NCBI GenBank assembly: GCA_900759005.1
Contig: CAAEUQ010000029.1
Location: 1 to 58,451 of the forward strand
Direction of reading: 5' to 3'
Origin: Clostridia bacterium
GTDB lineage: Bacteria; Bacillota; Clostridia; Christensenellales; Aristaeellaceae
DNA length: 58,451 nt
The position numbers were made by a program, and so were the translations under genes. Under the pieces are notes generated by a model. It was given only the letters and a program-made list of their open reading frames with translations. It was not told the DNA's origin and ran no database searches. Of the stretch, positions 41,470 through 49,224 are shown piece by piece (within the stretch, counting starts at the first letter, position 1; each line of letters opens with the position of its first letter).

Positions 41470-41499
41470 ATTATACAGCCGTTCGCGCGCGGCTGTCAA
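41470..41499 (-). promoter_or_regulatory. Promoter of larE-larB-larC
   Basis: On the minus strand consensus TTGACA (41499-41494), an 18-bp spacer and TATAAT (41475-41470). Confidence 0.75.
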
Positions 41500-41513
41500 C
41501 CTGCGGCGCGCAT

Positions 41514-42734
41514 TCAATTCTCTTCCGTTTCGACCCTCGCCGCGCGCTGAATGGCGGTTTTGCCGTGCTTTAAGCGAATCTGATCGATCGTCTTTTCCAG
41601 CTTTTCGCGTTTTTCACGGTTTTCAAACGAGTCCGGCTGTGCTTCGCACAGGTCGAACAGGCTGATCTGTTCTGCGATTTCGTTTGCCGGCGCAAGCCGG
41701 GTAACGCCGACGGTGATTGCGCGAATCGGGGTTCCGGGCTGCCAGTTCGCTTTCACGAGCCGCATCGCGCCCTCGGCGATTTCCTTTTGCGAAAACGTCG
41801 CATGGCAAAGTGTGGTCTGGCGCGAAATCGCCTTCAGGTCTGGCGTTTTAAGGGAAATCTGAATGCCCGTGCCCTTCAGGTTCTCCTTGCGCAATCGCCG
41901 CGCAACCTCGTCCGAAAGCATGGTTATGCCGCTGCGGATTTCGCTTTCGGCGGTCAGATCGCGCCGAAACGTTGTTCCATGGCTGACGGACTTGCTTTCC
42001 GGTCGGTCGTCATAAAGACGGACGGGCGAATCGTCCAACCCGTTGCACATCCTGCGCAGCGAAAGTCCGCTCTTGCCGAGCAATTCCGAGAGGCGCGATT
42101 CCGGCGCATTTGCGAGATCGCCGATCGTTTGAATGCCCGCGCGATTCAGCCGCGCGGAGGCAGATTTGCCCACGAACAGCATTTCCGAAACAGGCAGCGG
42201 CCAGAGAATTTCGCGGAAATTCGCTTCGGTAATCACCGTGGTCGCGTCCGGCTTTTTGTAATCGCTGCCCATCTTCGCAAACGTCTTATTGAACGAAACG
42301 CCCACGGAAATCGTGACGTGAATCTCGTTTCGCACGCGCGCGCGCAGGAGGTCGGCAAACTCCGCGCCGGTTTTGCCATAATAGGAAAGGCAATCCGTTA
42401 AATCCAGAAAGCTCTCGTCGATCGACGCAGGCTCGACATAATCGGTGTATTCGCGGTAAATCCGGTTGATTGCGCGCGAAATTTCGGAATACAGATGATG
42501 GTGCGGCGGCACGAACAGGATGTTCGGGCATTTCTCCCGCGCCTGCCAGACCGTGTCCGTCGTCTTTACGCCCGCGCGCTTCGCCAGATCGTTTTTCGCG
42601 ACCACGATACCCGCGCGCCGCGCCGGATCGCCCGCGACCGCCATCGGCACATTCCGCCATTCGGGATGATCGATGCATTCGCAGGATGCGAAAAAATTAT
42701 TGCAATCGCAATGCAGAATTGTTCGCGCGCGCAT
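41514..42734 (-). CDS. dinB: Y-family DNA polymerase IV-like translesion polymerase
   Basis: 406 residues from ATG 42734, spaced 8 nt from GGAGG. The palm begins ILHCDCNNFFASCEC; catalytic acidic residues are the first Asp in HCDCN and the pair in EPASIDESFLDLTD. Helix-hairpin-helix NRAGIQTIGDLANAP and the little-finger domain (FRRDLTAESEIRSGITML) follow. The C-terminus EQISLFD resembles a beta-clamp-binding motif. The cysteine pattern and the C-terminal region are closer to the Firmicutes UvrX/DinB-like branch. A LexA-like box over the promoter suggests SOS control. Confidence 0.9.
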   Translation of the reverse strand: MRARTILHCDCNNFFASCECIDHPEWRNVPMAVAGDPARRAGIVVAKNDLAKRAGVKTTDTVWQAREKCPNILFVPPHHHLYSEISRAINRIYREYTDYVEPASIDESFLDLTDCLSYYGKTGAEFADLLRARVRNEIHVTISVGVSFNKTFAKMGSDYKKPDATTVITEANFREILWPLPVSEMLFVGKSASARLNRAGIQTIGDLANAPESRLSELLGKSGLSLRRMCNGLDDSPVRLYDDRPESKSVSHGTTFRRDLTAESEIRSGITMLSDEVARRLRKENLKGTGIQISLKTPDLKAISRQTTLCHATFSQKEIAEGAMRLVKANWQPGTPIRAITVGVTRLAPANEIAEQISLFDLCEAQPDSFENREKREKLEKTIDQIRLKHGKTAIQRAARVETEEN

Positions 42735-42745
42735 GATTTCATCCT

Positions 42746-42793
42746 CCAAACATATGTTCTATTTGTATTATATCGCGAATGCGCGCAAAAAGC
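42746..42793 (-). promoter_or_regulatory. dinB promoter with a LexA-like (SOS) box
   Basis: On the minus strand TTGCTT (42793-42788), a 17-bp spacer and TATAAT (42770-42765), then GAACATATGTTT (42757-42746). The last matches the Gram-positive LexA/DinR operator GAACnnnnGTTC except for the final base, and it covers the expected transcription start. Confidence 0.75.
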
Positions 42794-42856
42794 AATCCTT
42801 TCTTCCGGATTTTGGCAGGCAACGCGCCCGCGCTTTCGGGCGCAGGCGCGTTGGAT

Positions 42857-43660
42857 TTACTGGTTTTCTTTGGAAATGTCCGTTCCGAAATACTTTTCGG
42901 ACAGCTCGGTGAGCTTGCCGGACGCATCCAGCTCGGAAAGCGCGTCGTTGACCGCCTTGAGCAGCGACGCGGTATCGTCGCCCTTGCGGACGGGAATCGC
43001 GACGCGCTCGACGTCGTCGGACATCGTGGCGATCTTGATGTTCGCTTCCGGATGCACGTTCAGGTAATCATAGAACACGACCTCGGCATTCAGCGTCGCG
43101 TCGATGCGGCCCGCGAGCAGCAGTTCGATCGTCTGATTCAAATCGTCCACGGCGGTCACGGTCGCGCCGAAGCTCTCCGCCTGAGTCGCATAGGTGCTGG
43201 AGATCGTGTTCGCGGTCTTTTTGCCCGCGAGATCGGACATGGACTGAATTTCGTCGTAATCGCCGCGGACGATCACCGCCGTGCGGTTATAGGCATAGGG
43301 GGTGGAGAAATTGTATTTCTCCTCGCGTTCAGGCGTAATGCCGACGCCGTTGACCATGACGTCATAGCGGCCGTCGTCCAGACCCGCAAGCAGACCGTCC
43401 CATTCGCCCTCGACGAAATTCACCTTCACGCCGAGCTTTTCGGCGATCAGCTGCGCGATTTCAACATCGTAGCCGACCAGCTGGTCGTTTTCATCGTGGT
43501 AAGTCCACGGCGCCCATGTGCCCTCCATTGCGACGGTAATGCTGCCGCGTTCGCGAATCTTGGAAAGCAGATCGCCGGATTCCTTCCTGGCGGAGCAGCC
43601 GGTCAGCGCGAGCGCCGCCAGAACCGCCATAACCAGTGCGAGAATTCTGCGCATTTTCAT
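42857..43660 (-). CDS. Polar amino-acid/cystine ABC transporter substrate-binding lipoprotein
   Basis: 267 residues. The signal peptide ends in the lipobox LTGC with Cys22, so it is lipid-anchored. The mature part is a family 3 binding protein: GSITVAMEGTWAPWTYHDEN, VGYDVEIAQLIAEKLGV, DGLLAGLDDGRYDVMVNGVG and the C-terminal SLLKAVNDALSELDASGKL. The sequence around TWAPWTYHDE resembles cystine-type (FliY/TcyA) proteins, but the ligand is not proven. It is the last gene of permease-ATPase-binding protein. Confidence 0.9.
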   Translation of the reverse strand: MKMRRILALVMAVLAALALTGCSARKESGDLLSKIRERGSITVAMEGTWAPWTYHDENDQLVGYDVEIAQLIAEKLGVKVNFVEGEWDGLLAGLDDGRYDVMVNGVGITPEREEKYNFSTPYAYNRTAVIVRGDYDEIQSMSDLAGKKTANTISSTYATQAESFGATVTAVDDLNQTIELLLAGRIDATLNAEVVFYDYLNVHPEANIKIATMSDDVERVAIPVRKGDDTASLLKAVNDALSELDASGKLTELSEKYFGTDISKENQ

Positions 43661-43666
43661 ATTGCT

Positions 43667-44407
43667 TCACTCCTGTACCGAAAAATTTTTCAAAAACGCA
43701 CGCGTGCGTTCCTGTCGGGGATTGGAAAAAAATTCGCGGCTCGGCGCGGATTCGACGATCACGCCGCCTTCCATGAACACAACCTGATTGGACACCGTTT
43801 TCGCAAAGCCCATTTCGTGGGTCACGACCAGCATCGTCATACCCTCATTTGCGAGCTCGCGCATTACGGAAAGCACCTCTCCGGTCAGCTCCGGATCGAG
43901 CGCGGAGGTCGGCTCGTCGAAATAGATGATCTCCGGCGAAACGGCAATCGCGCGCGCAATCGCCACGCGCTGCTGCTGACCGCCGGACAGCTGTGAAGGA
44001 TAATAATCCGCGCGATCGGAAAGCCCCACCTTTTCAAGCGCGGCGCGCGCGGTTAAAATCGCGTCCGCCTTCGGAATACCGCGGCCGGCAATCAAACCCT
44101 CGGTCACGTTCTGAAGCGCGGTTTTATTCGCGAACAGATTGTAATTCTGGAACACGAACGCCGTCTTTTTGCGAATGCGCGCGATGTCCTTTTGGGAAAC
44201 GGTCTTCAGCGGGATATGCTCGCCATCGAACACCAATTCACCGCCGTCCGCGCGCTCCAGAAAGTTGGCGCAGCGAAGCAGCGTGGTTTTGCCCGAGCCG
44301 GAGGGCCCGAGAATCGCGATTACGTCGCCCTGATTGACATTCAGGCTCACGCCCTTGAGCACCTCGAGGGAACCGAACGCCTTTTGAATATTTCTAAGCT
44401 CCAGCAT
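43667..44407 (-). CDS. Polar amino-acid ABC transporter ATP-binding protein
   Basis: 246 residues. Walker A is GPSGSGKTT (near residue 35), the signature is QLSGGQQQRVAIARAIA, Walker B is IIYFDEPTSALDPEL, and the switch region is LVVTHEMGFAKTVSN. It is intact in contrast to the related remnant at 144-500. It ends about 7 nt before the binding-protein gene and follows the permease closely; all three form one operon. Confidence 0.94.
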   Translation of the reverse strand: MLELRNIQKAFGSLEVLKGVSLNVNQGDVIAILGPSGSGKTTLLRCANFLERADGGELVFDGEHIPLKTVSQKDIARIRKKTAFVFQNYNLFANKTALQNVTEGLIAGRGIPKADAILTARAALEKVGLSDRADYYPSQLSGGQQQRVAIARAIAVSPEIIYFDEPTSALDPELTGEVLSVMRELANEGMTMLVVTHEMGFAKTVSNQVVFMEGGVIVESAPSREFFSNPRQERTRAFLKNFSVQE

Positions 44408-44410
44408 CCG

Positions 44411-45088
44411 TCAGCCCTCCCTGCGCACGCTCTGATCGAGCTTCTTTTCGCCCACGCGCTGCAATTTGGTCAGAATCGTGGAGAACATCAGATAAATCAG
44501 CCCCACCTCGAGATACAGCATCAGCGGTTCATAGGTGCGCGCAACGATTCGCTGCGTCGCCATGAACATTTCCGTCACCGTGATATTCGCCGCCAGCGAC
44601 GTATCCTTGACCATCGCAATCAGCGAATTCGAAAGCGGCGGGAACGCCGTTCGCATCGCCTGCGGCAGCACAATTCGAAAAATCACCTGCATATAGGAAA
44701 GCCCCGCGCACAGACCCGCCTCCAGCTGACCCGCCGGCACGGATTCAAGCGCCGCGCGCACGGTTTCCGCGCAATACGCGCCCTCGTTCAGCGAAAACAC
44801 GATCACCGCCGCCGGAAACGGCTCCAACACGATTCCAACTCTCGAAAGCCCGAAAAACACCACGAACAGCTGCACCAGCAGCGGCGTTCCGCGGAAAATC
44901 CAGATATAAAACCGCGCGACCGGCTTCAGCACCTTCACATTGGCAAACTGCACCAGCGCAACCGCGACCGCGATCACCATCGCCAGCGAAAATGAAATGA
45001 TCGTCAGCGGCACCGTGACCGTAAGTCCCGGAATCAGAATCTTTGGAAAGGAATCAATAAACAGCTTCAGCAGACGCTCGCCGGTCAT
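44411..45088 (-). CDS. Polar amino-acid ABC transporter permease (HisM/TcyB type)
   Basis: 225 residues with about five helices. The conserved starts are IPGLTVTVPLTIISFSLA and WIFRGTPLLVQLFVVFFGL; the EAA-type loop is LEAGLCAGLSYMQVIFRIVLP, followed by PPLSNSLIAMVKDTSLAANI. It probably works as a homodimer because only one permease gene is present. First gene of the operon, with a promoter at 45135-45163. Confidence 0.93.
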   Translation of the reverse strand: MTGERLLKLFIDSFPKILIPGLTVTVPLTIISFSLAMVIAVAVALVQFANVKVLKPVARFYIWIFRGTPLLVQLFVVFFGLSRVGIVLEPFPAAVIVFSLNEGAYCAETVRAALESVPAGQLEAGLCAGLSYMQVIFRIVLPQAMRTAFPPLSNSLIAMVKDTSLAANITVTEMFMATQRIVARTYEPLMLYLEVGLIYLMFSTILTKLQRVGEKKLDQSVRREG

Positions 45089-45134
45089 TCTCCCGTCTCC
45101 TTATTAACGTTCTTGGGCGCTTGCCCATTTTGAT

Positions 45135-45163
45135 AGTATACCAGATTGCTCGGCAAAACGCAA
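45135..45163 (-). promoter_or_regulatory. Promoter of the amino-acid ABC transporter operon
   Basis: On the minus strand TTGCGT (45163-45158), a 17-bp spacer and TATACT (45140-45135). Confidence 0.65.
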
Positions 45164-45202
45164 ATGCCTGTTTCATATCGCATGATATAACCAGACTGAA
45201 AA

Positions 45203-45976
45203 TCAGTCCGGAATATCGCCTACGCCGTTCAGCACCAGCCTCGGGCGATAGGGGAATTTGCGAATGTCCTCGCGCCGCGTTACGCCCGAGAGCACCAGCG
45301 CGGTATCCAAACCCGTTTCAATGCCGGCGACAATGTCCGTATCCATTCGGTCGCCGATCATCGCCGCTTCCTCGGAATGGACGTTCAGGATTCGCAATCC
45401 CGTTCGCATCATCAGGGGATTGGGTTTCCCGACGAAATAGGCGCTCGTGCCCGTTGCCATTTCAATCGGCGCGATCATCGCGCGGCAGGCGGGAATGATG
45501 CCGTCCTCGGAAGGGCCGGTCAGGTCGCTGTTCGTTCCGATCAGGCGCGCACCGTTGGAAACGAGCCGCACCGCCTTCAGAATACTTTCATAGGTATACG
45601 CCGTGCCCTCGCCGACGATTACGTAATCGGGATCCACGTCGTTCATCGTGACGCCCTCGTCGTGCAGCGCCATGATCAATCCCGCGCCGCCGATCACATA
45701 CGCGCTGCATCCCGGCGACTGGGTTGCCACGAACCGCGCCGTCGCCAGCGCGCTGGTATAGAAATGCTTTTCGTCCACGTCCAGTCCCATGCGGCCGAGC
45801 TTTTGCTGAAGCTCTTTCGGCGAGCGCTCCGATGCGTTGGTCAGGAACAGGAAATTCTTGTTTTCGCGATACAGCCAGCTCACGAATTCCTTCACGCCCG
45901 GCAGAAGACGGTTGCCGTGGTAAATCACGCCGTCCATATCGCAGATGAAACCCTTCTTGCTTCTCAGTGTATTCAT
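45203..45976 (-). CDS. HAD-IIA family phosphatase (NagD-like)
   Basis: 257 residues. HAD motif I is FICDMDGVIYHGN (catalytic Asp in DMDGV), motif II is FLTNASERS, and motif IV with its acidic pair is MIGDRMDTDIVAG. The C2-type cap lies between motifs II and III. NagD-like proteins dephosphorylate nucleotides or sugar phosphates; here the substrate is unknown. It is transcribed away from csoR; the start follows AAGGAG. Confidence 0.9.
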   Translation of the reverse strand: MNTLRSKKGFICDMDGVIYHGNRLLPGVKEFVSWLYRENKNFLFLTNASERSPKELQQKLGRMGLDVDEKHFYTSALATARFVATQSPGCSAYVIGGAGLIMALHDEGVTMNDVDPDYVIVGEGTAYTYESILKAVRLVSNGARLIGTNSDLTGPSEDGIIPACRAMIAPIEMATGTSAYFVGKPNPLMMRTGLRILNVHSEEAAMIGDRMDTDIVAGIETGLDTALVLSGVTRREDIRKFPYRPRLVLNGVGDIPD

Positions 45977-46075
45977 TCTGATTTCTCCTTTTTCTCTCTT
46001 GCTCTCTCACGATTAGAATAGCACGCTTTGCCCGTTTGCGCACGTTTTTCCTATGTTATTTTTTGTTTTTCCGGC

Positions 46076-46125
46076 TTGACATATACCCCGCGTGGGTATA
46101 TAATCATCATACCCGCCGGGGGTAT
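46076..46125 (+). promoter_or_regulatory. csoR-copA promoter with two CsoR-type operators
   Basis: Consensus TTGACA (46076-46081), a 17-bp spacer and TATAAT (46099-46104). Two 17-bp dyads of the copper-operator type are present: ATACCCCGCGTGGGTAT (46083-46099), which fills the spacer and touches the -10 box, and ATACCCGCCGGGGGTAT (46109-46125), just downstream of it. Their centres are 26 bp apart. CsoR bound here would block RNA polymerase until copper releases it. Confidence 0.88.
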
Positions 46126-46145
46126 TAAGAATGTGAGGACGCGTC

Positions 46146-46454
46146 ATGGAAGAGAATAAAAAGTGCTGCTGCGGGCAGAAAAAGAAAGAGCGCTCGCCGG
46201 AGGAATTCAAAAAGCTGATTCATCGTCTGAATCGAATCGAGGGGCAGATTCGCGGCATTCGCAATATGCTGGAAAACGACGCCTACTGTCCGGACATACT
46301 GATTCAGTCGGCGGCGGTGAACGCGGCGGTGAACGCATTCAACAAGGAGCTGCTCGCGAGCCATATTCGCTCCTGCGTCGCAAACGACATCCGCGCCGGT
46401 CACGACGAGGTGATCGACGAGCTGGTTTCGACGATGCAGAAGCTGATGAAATAG
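46146..46454 (+). CDS. csoR: Copper-sensing transcriptional repressor CsoR
   Basis: 102 residues, all-helical CsoR/RcnR family. The Cu(I) ligands Cys48 (DAYCPDIL), His73 and Cys77 (SHIRSC) form the C-H-C signature of true CsoR. The segment HRLNRIEGQIRGIRNMLEND is the family hallmark. An extra Cys-Cys-Cys cluster at residues 7-9 is unusual and might help copper exchange. Autoregulated through the operators upstream; 18 nt before copA. Ends in TAG. Confidence 0.95.
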   Translation: MEENKKCCCGQKKKERSPEEFKKLIHRLNRIEGQIRGIRNMLENDAYCPDILIQSAAVNAAVNAFNKELLASHIRSCVANDIRAGHDEVIDELVSTMQKLMK

Positions 46455-46472
46455 CCGAAACGGGGGGATAAG

Positions 46473-48995
46473 ATGAAGCAATACAACGTCACCGGCATGA
46501 GCTGCGCGGCGTGCAGCGCGCGCGTGGAAAAGGCGGTGCGAAAGGTTCCGGGCGTTACGGAATGCTCGGTAAGCCTTCTGACGAATTCGATGGGCGTGGA
46601 CGGCGACGCTTCGCCCGAAGCGATCATTGCCGCAGTTCAGGAAGCGGGCTACGGCGCAAGCGTCAAGGGCGAAAAGGCGCAGATTTCGCAGAGCGAAGCC
46701 GAAAAGTCGCTCGAGGATCACGAAACGCCGCTGCTGAAAAAGCGGCTGATCTGGTCGCTGGGCTTTCTGCTGGTGCTCATGTATTTTTCGATGGGGCACA
46801 TGATGTGGGGCTGGCCGCTGCCGAAATTCTATGAGGGCAATCACGTTGCGATGGGGCTTACGCAAATGCTTTTGACAATCGCCGTGATGGTGATCAACCA
46901 GAAATTCTTCGTAAGCGGTTTCAAGGGTCTGCTTCACCGCGCGCCGAACATGGATACGCTCGTATCCCTCGGCGCAACTGCCGCGTTCGTTTACAGCACG
47001 TACGCGCTGTTCCAGATGACCGGCGCGCAGGTGCGCGGCGATGCGGAAGCCGTCATGAATTATATGATGGATTTCTATTTCGAATCCGCCGCAATGATCC
47101 TGACGCTGATTACCGTTGGCAAAATGCTCGAAGCTCGCTCGAAGGGCCGCACGACCGACGCGCTGAAGGGGCTGATGAAGCTCGCGCCGCGCACGGCGAC
47201 GGTGGTTCGAAGCGGGCAGGAAACGGTCGTTCCGGTTGAGCAGGTGCGCGCGGGCGATTGCTTCGTCGTTCGCCCCGGCGAGAGTATTCCAGTAGACGGC
47301 GTTGTGCTCGAGGGCGAAAGCGCGGTCAACGAATCAGCGCTGACCGGCGAGAGCATTCCCGTGGACAAAGCCGAAGGCGATTCCGTTTCGGCTGCGACGG
47401 TGAATCAGTCCGGATTCCTCAAATGCCAGGCGACGCGCGTCGGCGAGGACACCACGCTTTCGCAGATCATTCAGATGGTCAGCGACGCGGCTGCGACCAA
47501 GGCGCCGATCGCCAAAATCGCGGACAAGGTTTCCGGCGTATTCGTTCCGGTTGTGATTGCGATTGCGACGGTGGCATTCATCGTCTGGCTCGCACTGGGC
47601 AAAAGCGTCGGCTATGCGCTGGCGCGCGGCATTTCCGTGCTGGTAATCAGCTGCCCGTGCGCGCTGGGTCTGGCGACGCCGGTCGCGATCATGGTCGGCT
47701 CCGGTCTGGGCGCGAAGAACGGCATCCTGTTCAAAACCGCCGCGTCGCTTGAGGAAACCGGACGAATCAAAATCGTCGCGCTTGACAAAACCGGCACGAT
47801 CACTGAAGGCAATCCGAAGGTTACCGACATTCTCCCCGCTTCGGGGCTCACAGAAACGGAGCTGCTGCAATCGGCGATCAGCCTTGAATCCCGAAGCGAG
47901 CACCCGCTCGCCCGCGCAATTCTCGCCCGCGCCGAATCGGACGGGCTAAATCCCGAATCGGTCGACGATTTTCAGGCGCTGCCGGGCAACGGTCTTACCG
48001 CAACGCTGAACGGCGAAGCGCTCTACGGCGGCAATCTCGCGTTTATCGAAACGCGCGCAAATGTATCCGATTCAATGAAGAAAGCCGCCGAATCGCTCGC
48101 CGAATCCGGCAAAACGCCGCTGTACTTTGCCAAGGGCAATCGTCTGCTCGGCGTGATCGCCGTCGCGGACGTAATTAAGGAGGACAGCCCGCAGGCAATC
48201 CGCGAGCTGCGCGAAATGGGCATTGAAGTGGTCATGCTCACCGGCGATAACGAGCGCACTGCGCGCGCAATCGGCGCGCAGGCGGGCGTGGACCGCGTGA
48301 TTGCGGGCGTGCTGCCGGACGGCAAGGCAAATGTGATTCGGGAATTGCAATCCCGCGGCAAGGTCGCGATGGTCGGCGATGGCATCAATGACGCACCGGC
48401 ACTCACGCGCGCGGACGTCGGCATCGCAATCGGCGCGGGCACGGACGTGGCGATCGACGCGGCGGACGTAGTTCTAATGAAGAGCCGCCTGACCGACGTA
48501 TCCGCCGCGATTCGCCTGAGCCGCGCGACGCTGAAAAACATTCACGAAAACCTGTTCTGGGCATTTTTCTACAATACGATTGGCATTCCGCTCGCAGCGG
48601 GCGCGCTGATTCCGCTGGGACTGACGCTCAACCCAATGTACGGCGCGGCGGCGATGAGCCTTTCGAGCTTCTGCGTGGTATCCAACGCCCTGCGGCTGAA
48701 TCTGTTCAAGCTGCACGGCGCGGGTCACGATAAATCCGAACCGATTCAAAAGGAGGAAGAAACCATGTTTGGACTTGGACATTCCATCACGAAAACCATG
48801 ACGATCACCGGCATGATGTGCGGTCATTGCGAAGCAACCGTGAAAACCGCGCTGGAAGCGATCGAAGGCGTAAAACACGCGGAGGTCGATCACAACACGA
48901 ACTCCGCCGTCGTTACGCTGAAGACCGAAATCGAGGATAGCGTTATCAAAAAGGCAGTCGAGGATAAGGGCTATACCGTTACCGAAATCAAGTAA
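46473..48995 (+). CDS. copA: Copper-exporting P1B-type ATPase with N- and C-terminal metal-binding domains
   Basis: 840 residues. In order: an N-terminal HMA domain with GMSCAAC (Cys11, Cys14), transmembrane helices, the actuator domain with LTGES, the CPC ion-path motif ISCPCALGLATP (Cys394, Cys396), the phosphorylation site DKTGT (Asp near 438), the GDGINDAP hinge near 640, and terminal helices with MSLSSFCVVSNALRL. A second HMA domain with GMMCGHC (Cys783, Cys786) is attached at the C-terminus, where CopA usually ends. Exports Cu(I) to protect the cell. An internal ribosome site and ATG just before that last domain suggest a separate copZ-like product. Confidence 0.95.
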   Translation: MKQYNVTGMSCAACSARVEKAVRKVPGVTECSVSLLTNSMGVDGDASPEAIIAAVQEAGYGASVKGEKAQISQSEAEKSLEDHETPLLKKRLIWSLGFLLVLMYFSMGHMMWGWPLPKFYEGNHVAMGLTQMLLTIAVMVINQKFFVSGFKGLLHRAPNMDTLVSLGATAAFVYSTYALFQMTGAQVRGDAEAVMNYMMDFYFESAAMILTLITVGKMLEARSKGRTTDALKGLMKLAPRTATVVRSGQETVVPVEQVRAGDCFVVRPGESIPVDGVVLEGESAVNESALTGESIPVDKAEGDSVSAATVNQSGFLKCQATRVGEDTTLSQIIQMVSDAAATKAPIAKIADKVSGVFVPVVIAIATVAFIVWLALGKSVGYALARGISVLVISCPCALGLATPVAIMVGSGLGAKNGILFKTAASLEETGRIKIVALDKTGTITEGNPKVTDILPASGLTETELLQSAISLESRSEHPLARAILARAESDGLNPESVDDFQALPGNGLTATLNGEALYGGNLAFIETRANVSDSMKKAAESLAESGKTPLYFAKGNRLLGVIAVADVIKEDSPQAIRELREMGIEVVMLTGDNERTARAIGAQAGVDRVIAGVLPDGKANVIRELQSRGKVAMVGDGINDAPALTRADVGIAIGAGTDVAIDAADVVLMKSRLTDVSAAIRLSRATLKNIHENLFWAFFYNTIGIPLAAGALIPLGLTLNPMYGAAAMSLSSFCVVSNALRLNLFKLHGAGHDKSEPIQKEEETMFGLGHSITKTMTITGMMCGHCEATVKTALEAIEGVKHAEVDHNTNSAVVTLKTEIEDSVIKKAVEDKGYTVTEIK
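48765..48995 (+). CDS. Possible internal copZ-like copper chaperone start within copA
   Basis: In frame with copA, AAAAGGAGG (ending at 48756) lies 8 nt before ATG 48765, a better ribosome site than the one of copA itself. Translation would give a 76-residue free HMA protein (MFGLGHSITKTMTITGMMCG...) with the CxxC pair, about the size of CopZ (68-76 residues). Either copA and copZ were fused by loss of a stop codon, leaving the old start behind, or both products are made. Product not proven. Confidence 0.55.
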   Translation: MFGLGHSITKTMTITGMMCGHCEATVKTALEAIEGVKHAEVDHNTNSAVVTLKTEIEDSVIKKAVEDKGYTVTEIK

Positions 48996-49006
48996 TTGAA
49001 ACGATT

Positions 49007-49042
49007 CCCGCCGAATGATGTGTTCGGCGGGAGTTTTCTTTT
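49007..49042 (+). terminator. Terminator of csoR-copA
   Basis: Stem CCCGCCGAA / TTCGGCGGG, 7-nt loop, followed by AGTTTTCTTTT. It stands directly before repeat copy E. Confidence 0.8.
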
Positions 49043-49051
49043 GGCAACTAA

Positions 49052-49224
49052 GCGCATTGCGCCGTTGTCCGGTGCAATGCGCGTCAAATTGGGTACCAGA
49101 TTCTGCTCCGCACTAACCAAGATTTTGAATCGCTTCCCGATTCAAAATCGTCGCGATCAAGCGCGGCAGCAAATGTCTGCGGGCACTGCCCGCCGCGGCA
49201 GCGAGCGCATCGAGGCTCAGCCTC
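49052..49224 (-). repeat. Composite hairpin repeat, copy E (most complete)
   Basis: Read on the minus strand: palindrome GAGGCTGAGCCTC (49224-49212), mini-hairpin GCGGGC-AGT-GCCCGC (49093-range, 49193-49179), core GCTGCCGCGCTTGATC, alpha hairpin (49149-49121; 12-bp stem GATTTTGAATCG, loop GGAAG), a spacer containing TACCCAATTTGAC, and beta hairpin (49082-49052; 13-bp stem GCGCATTGCRCCG with one G-T pair and a 5-nt loop). The beta stem has a sequence unrelated to copies A2 and B but the same 13-bp/5-nt geometry. The binding-protein gene ends inside the first palindrome. Confidence 0.85.
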
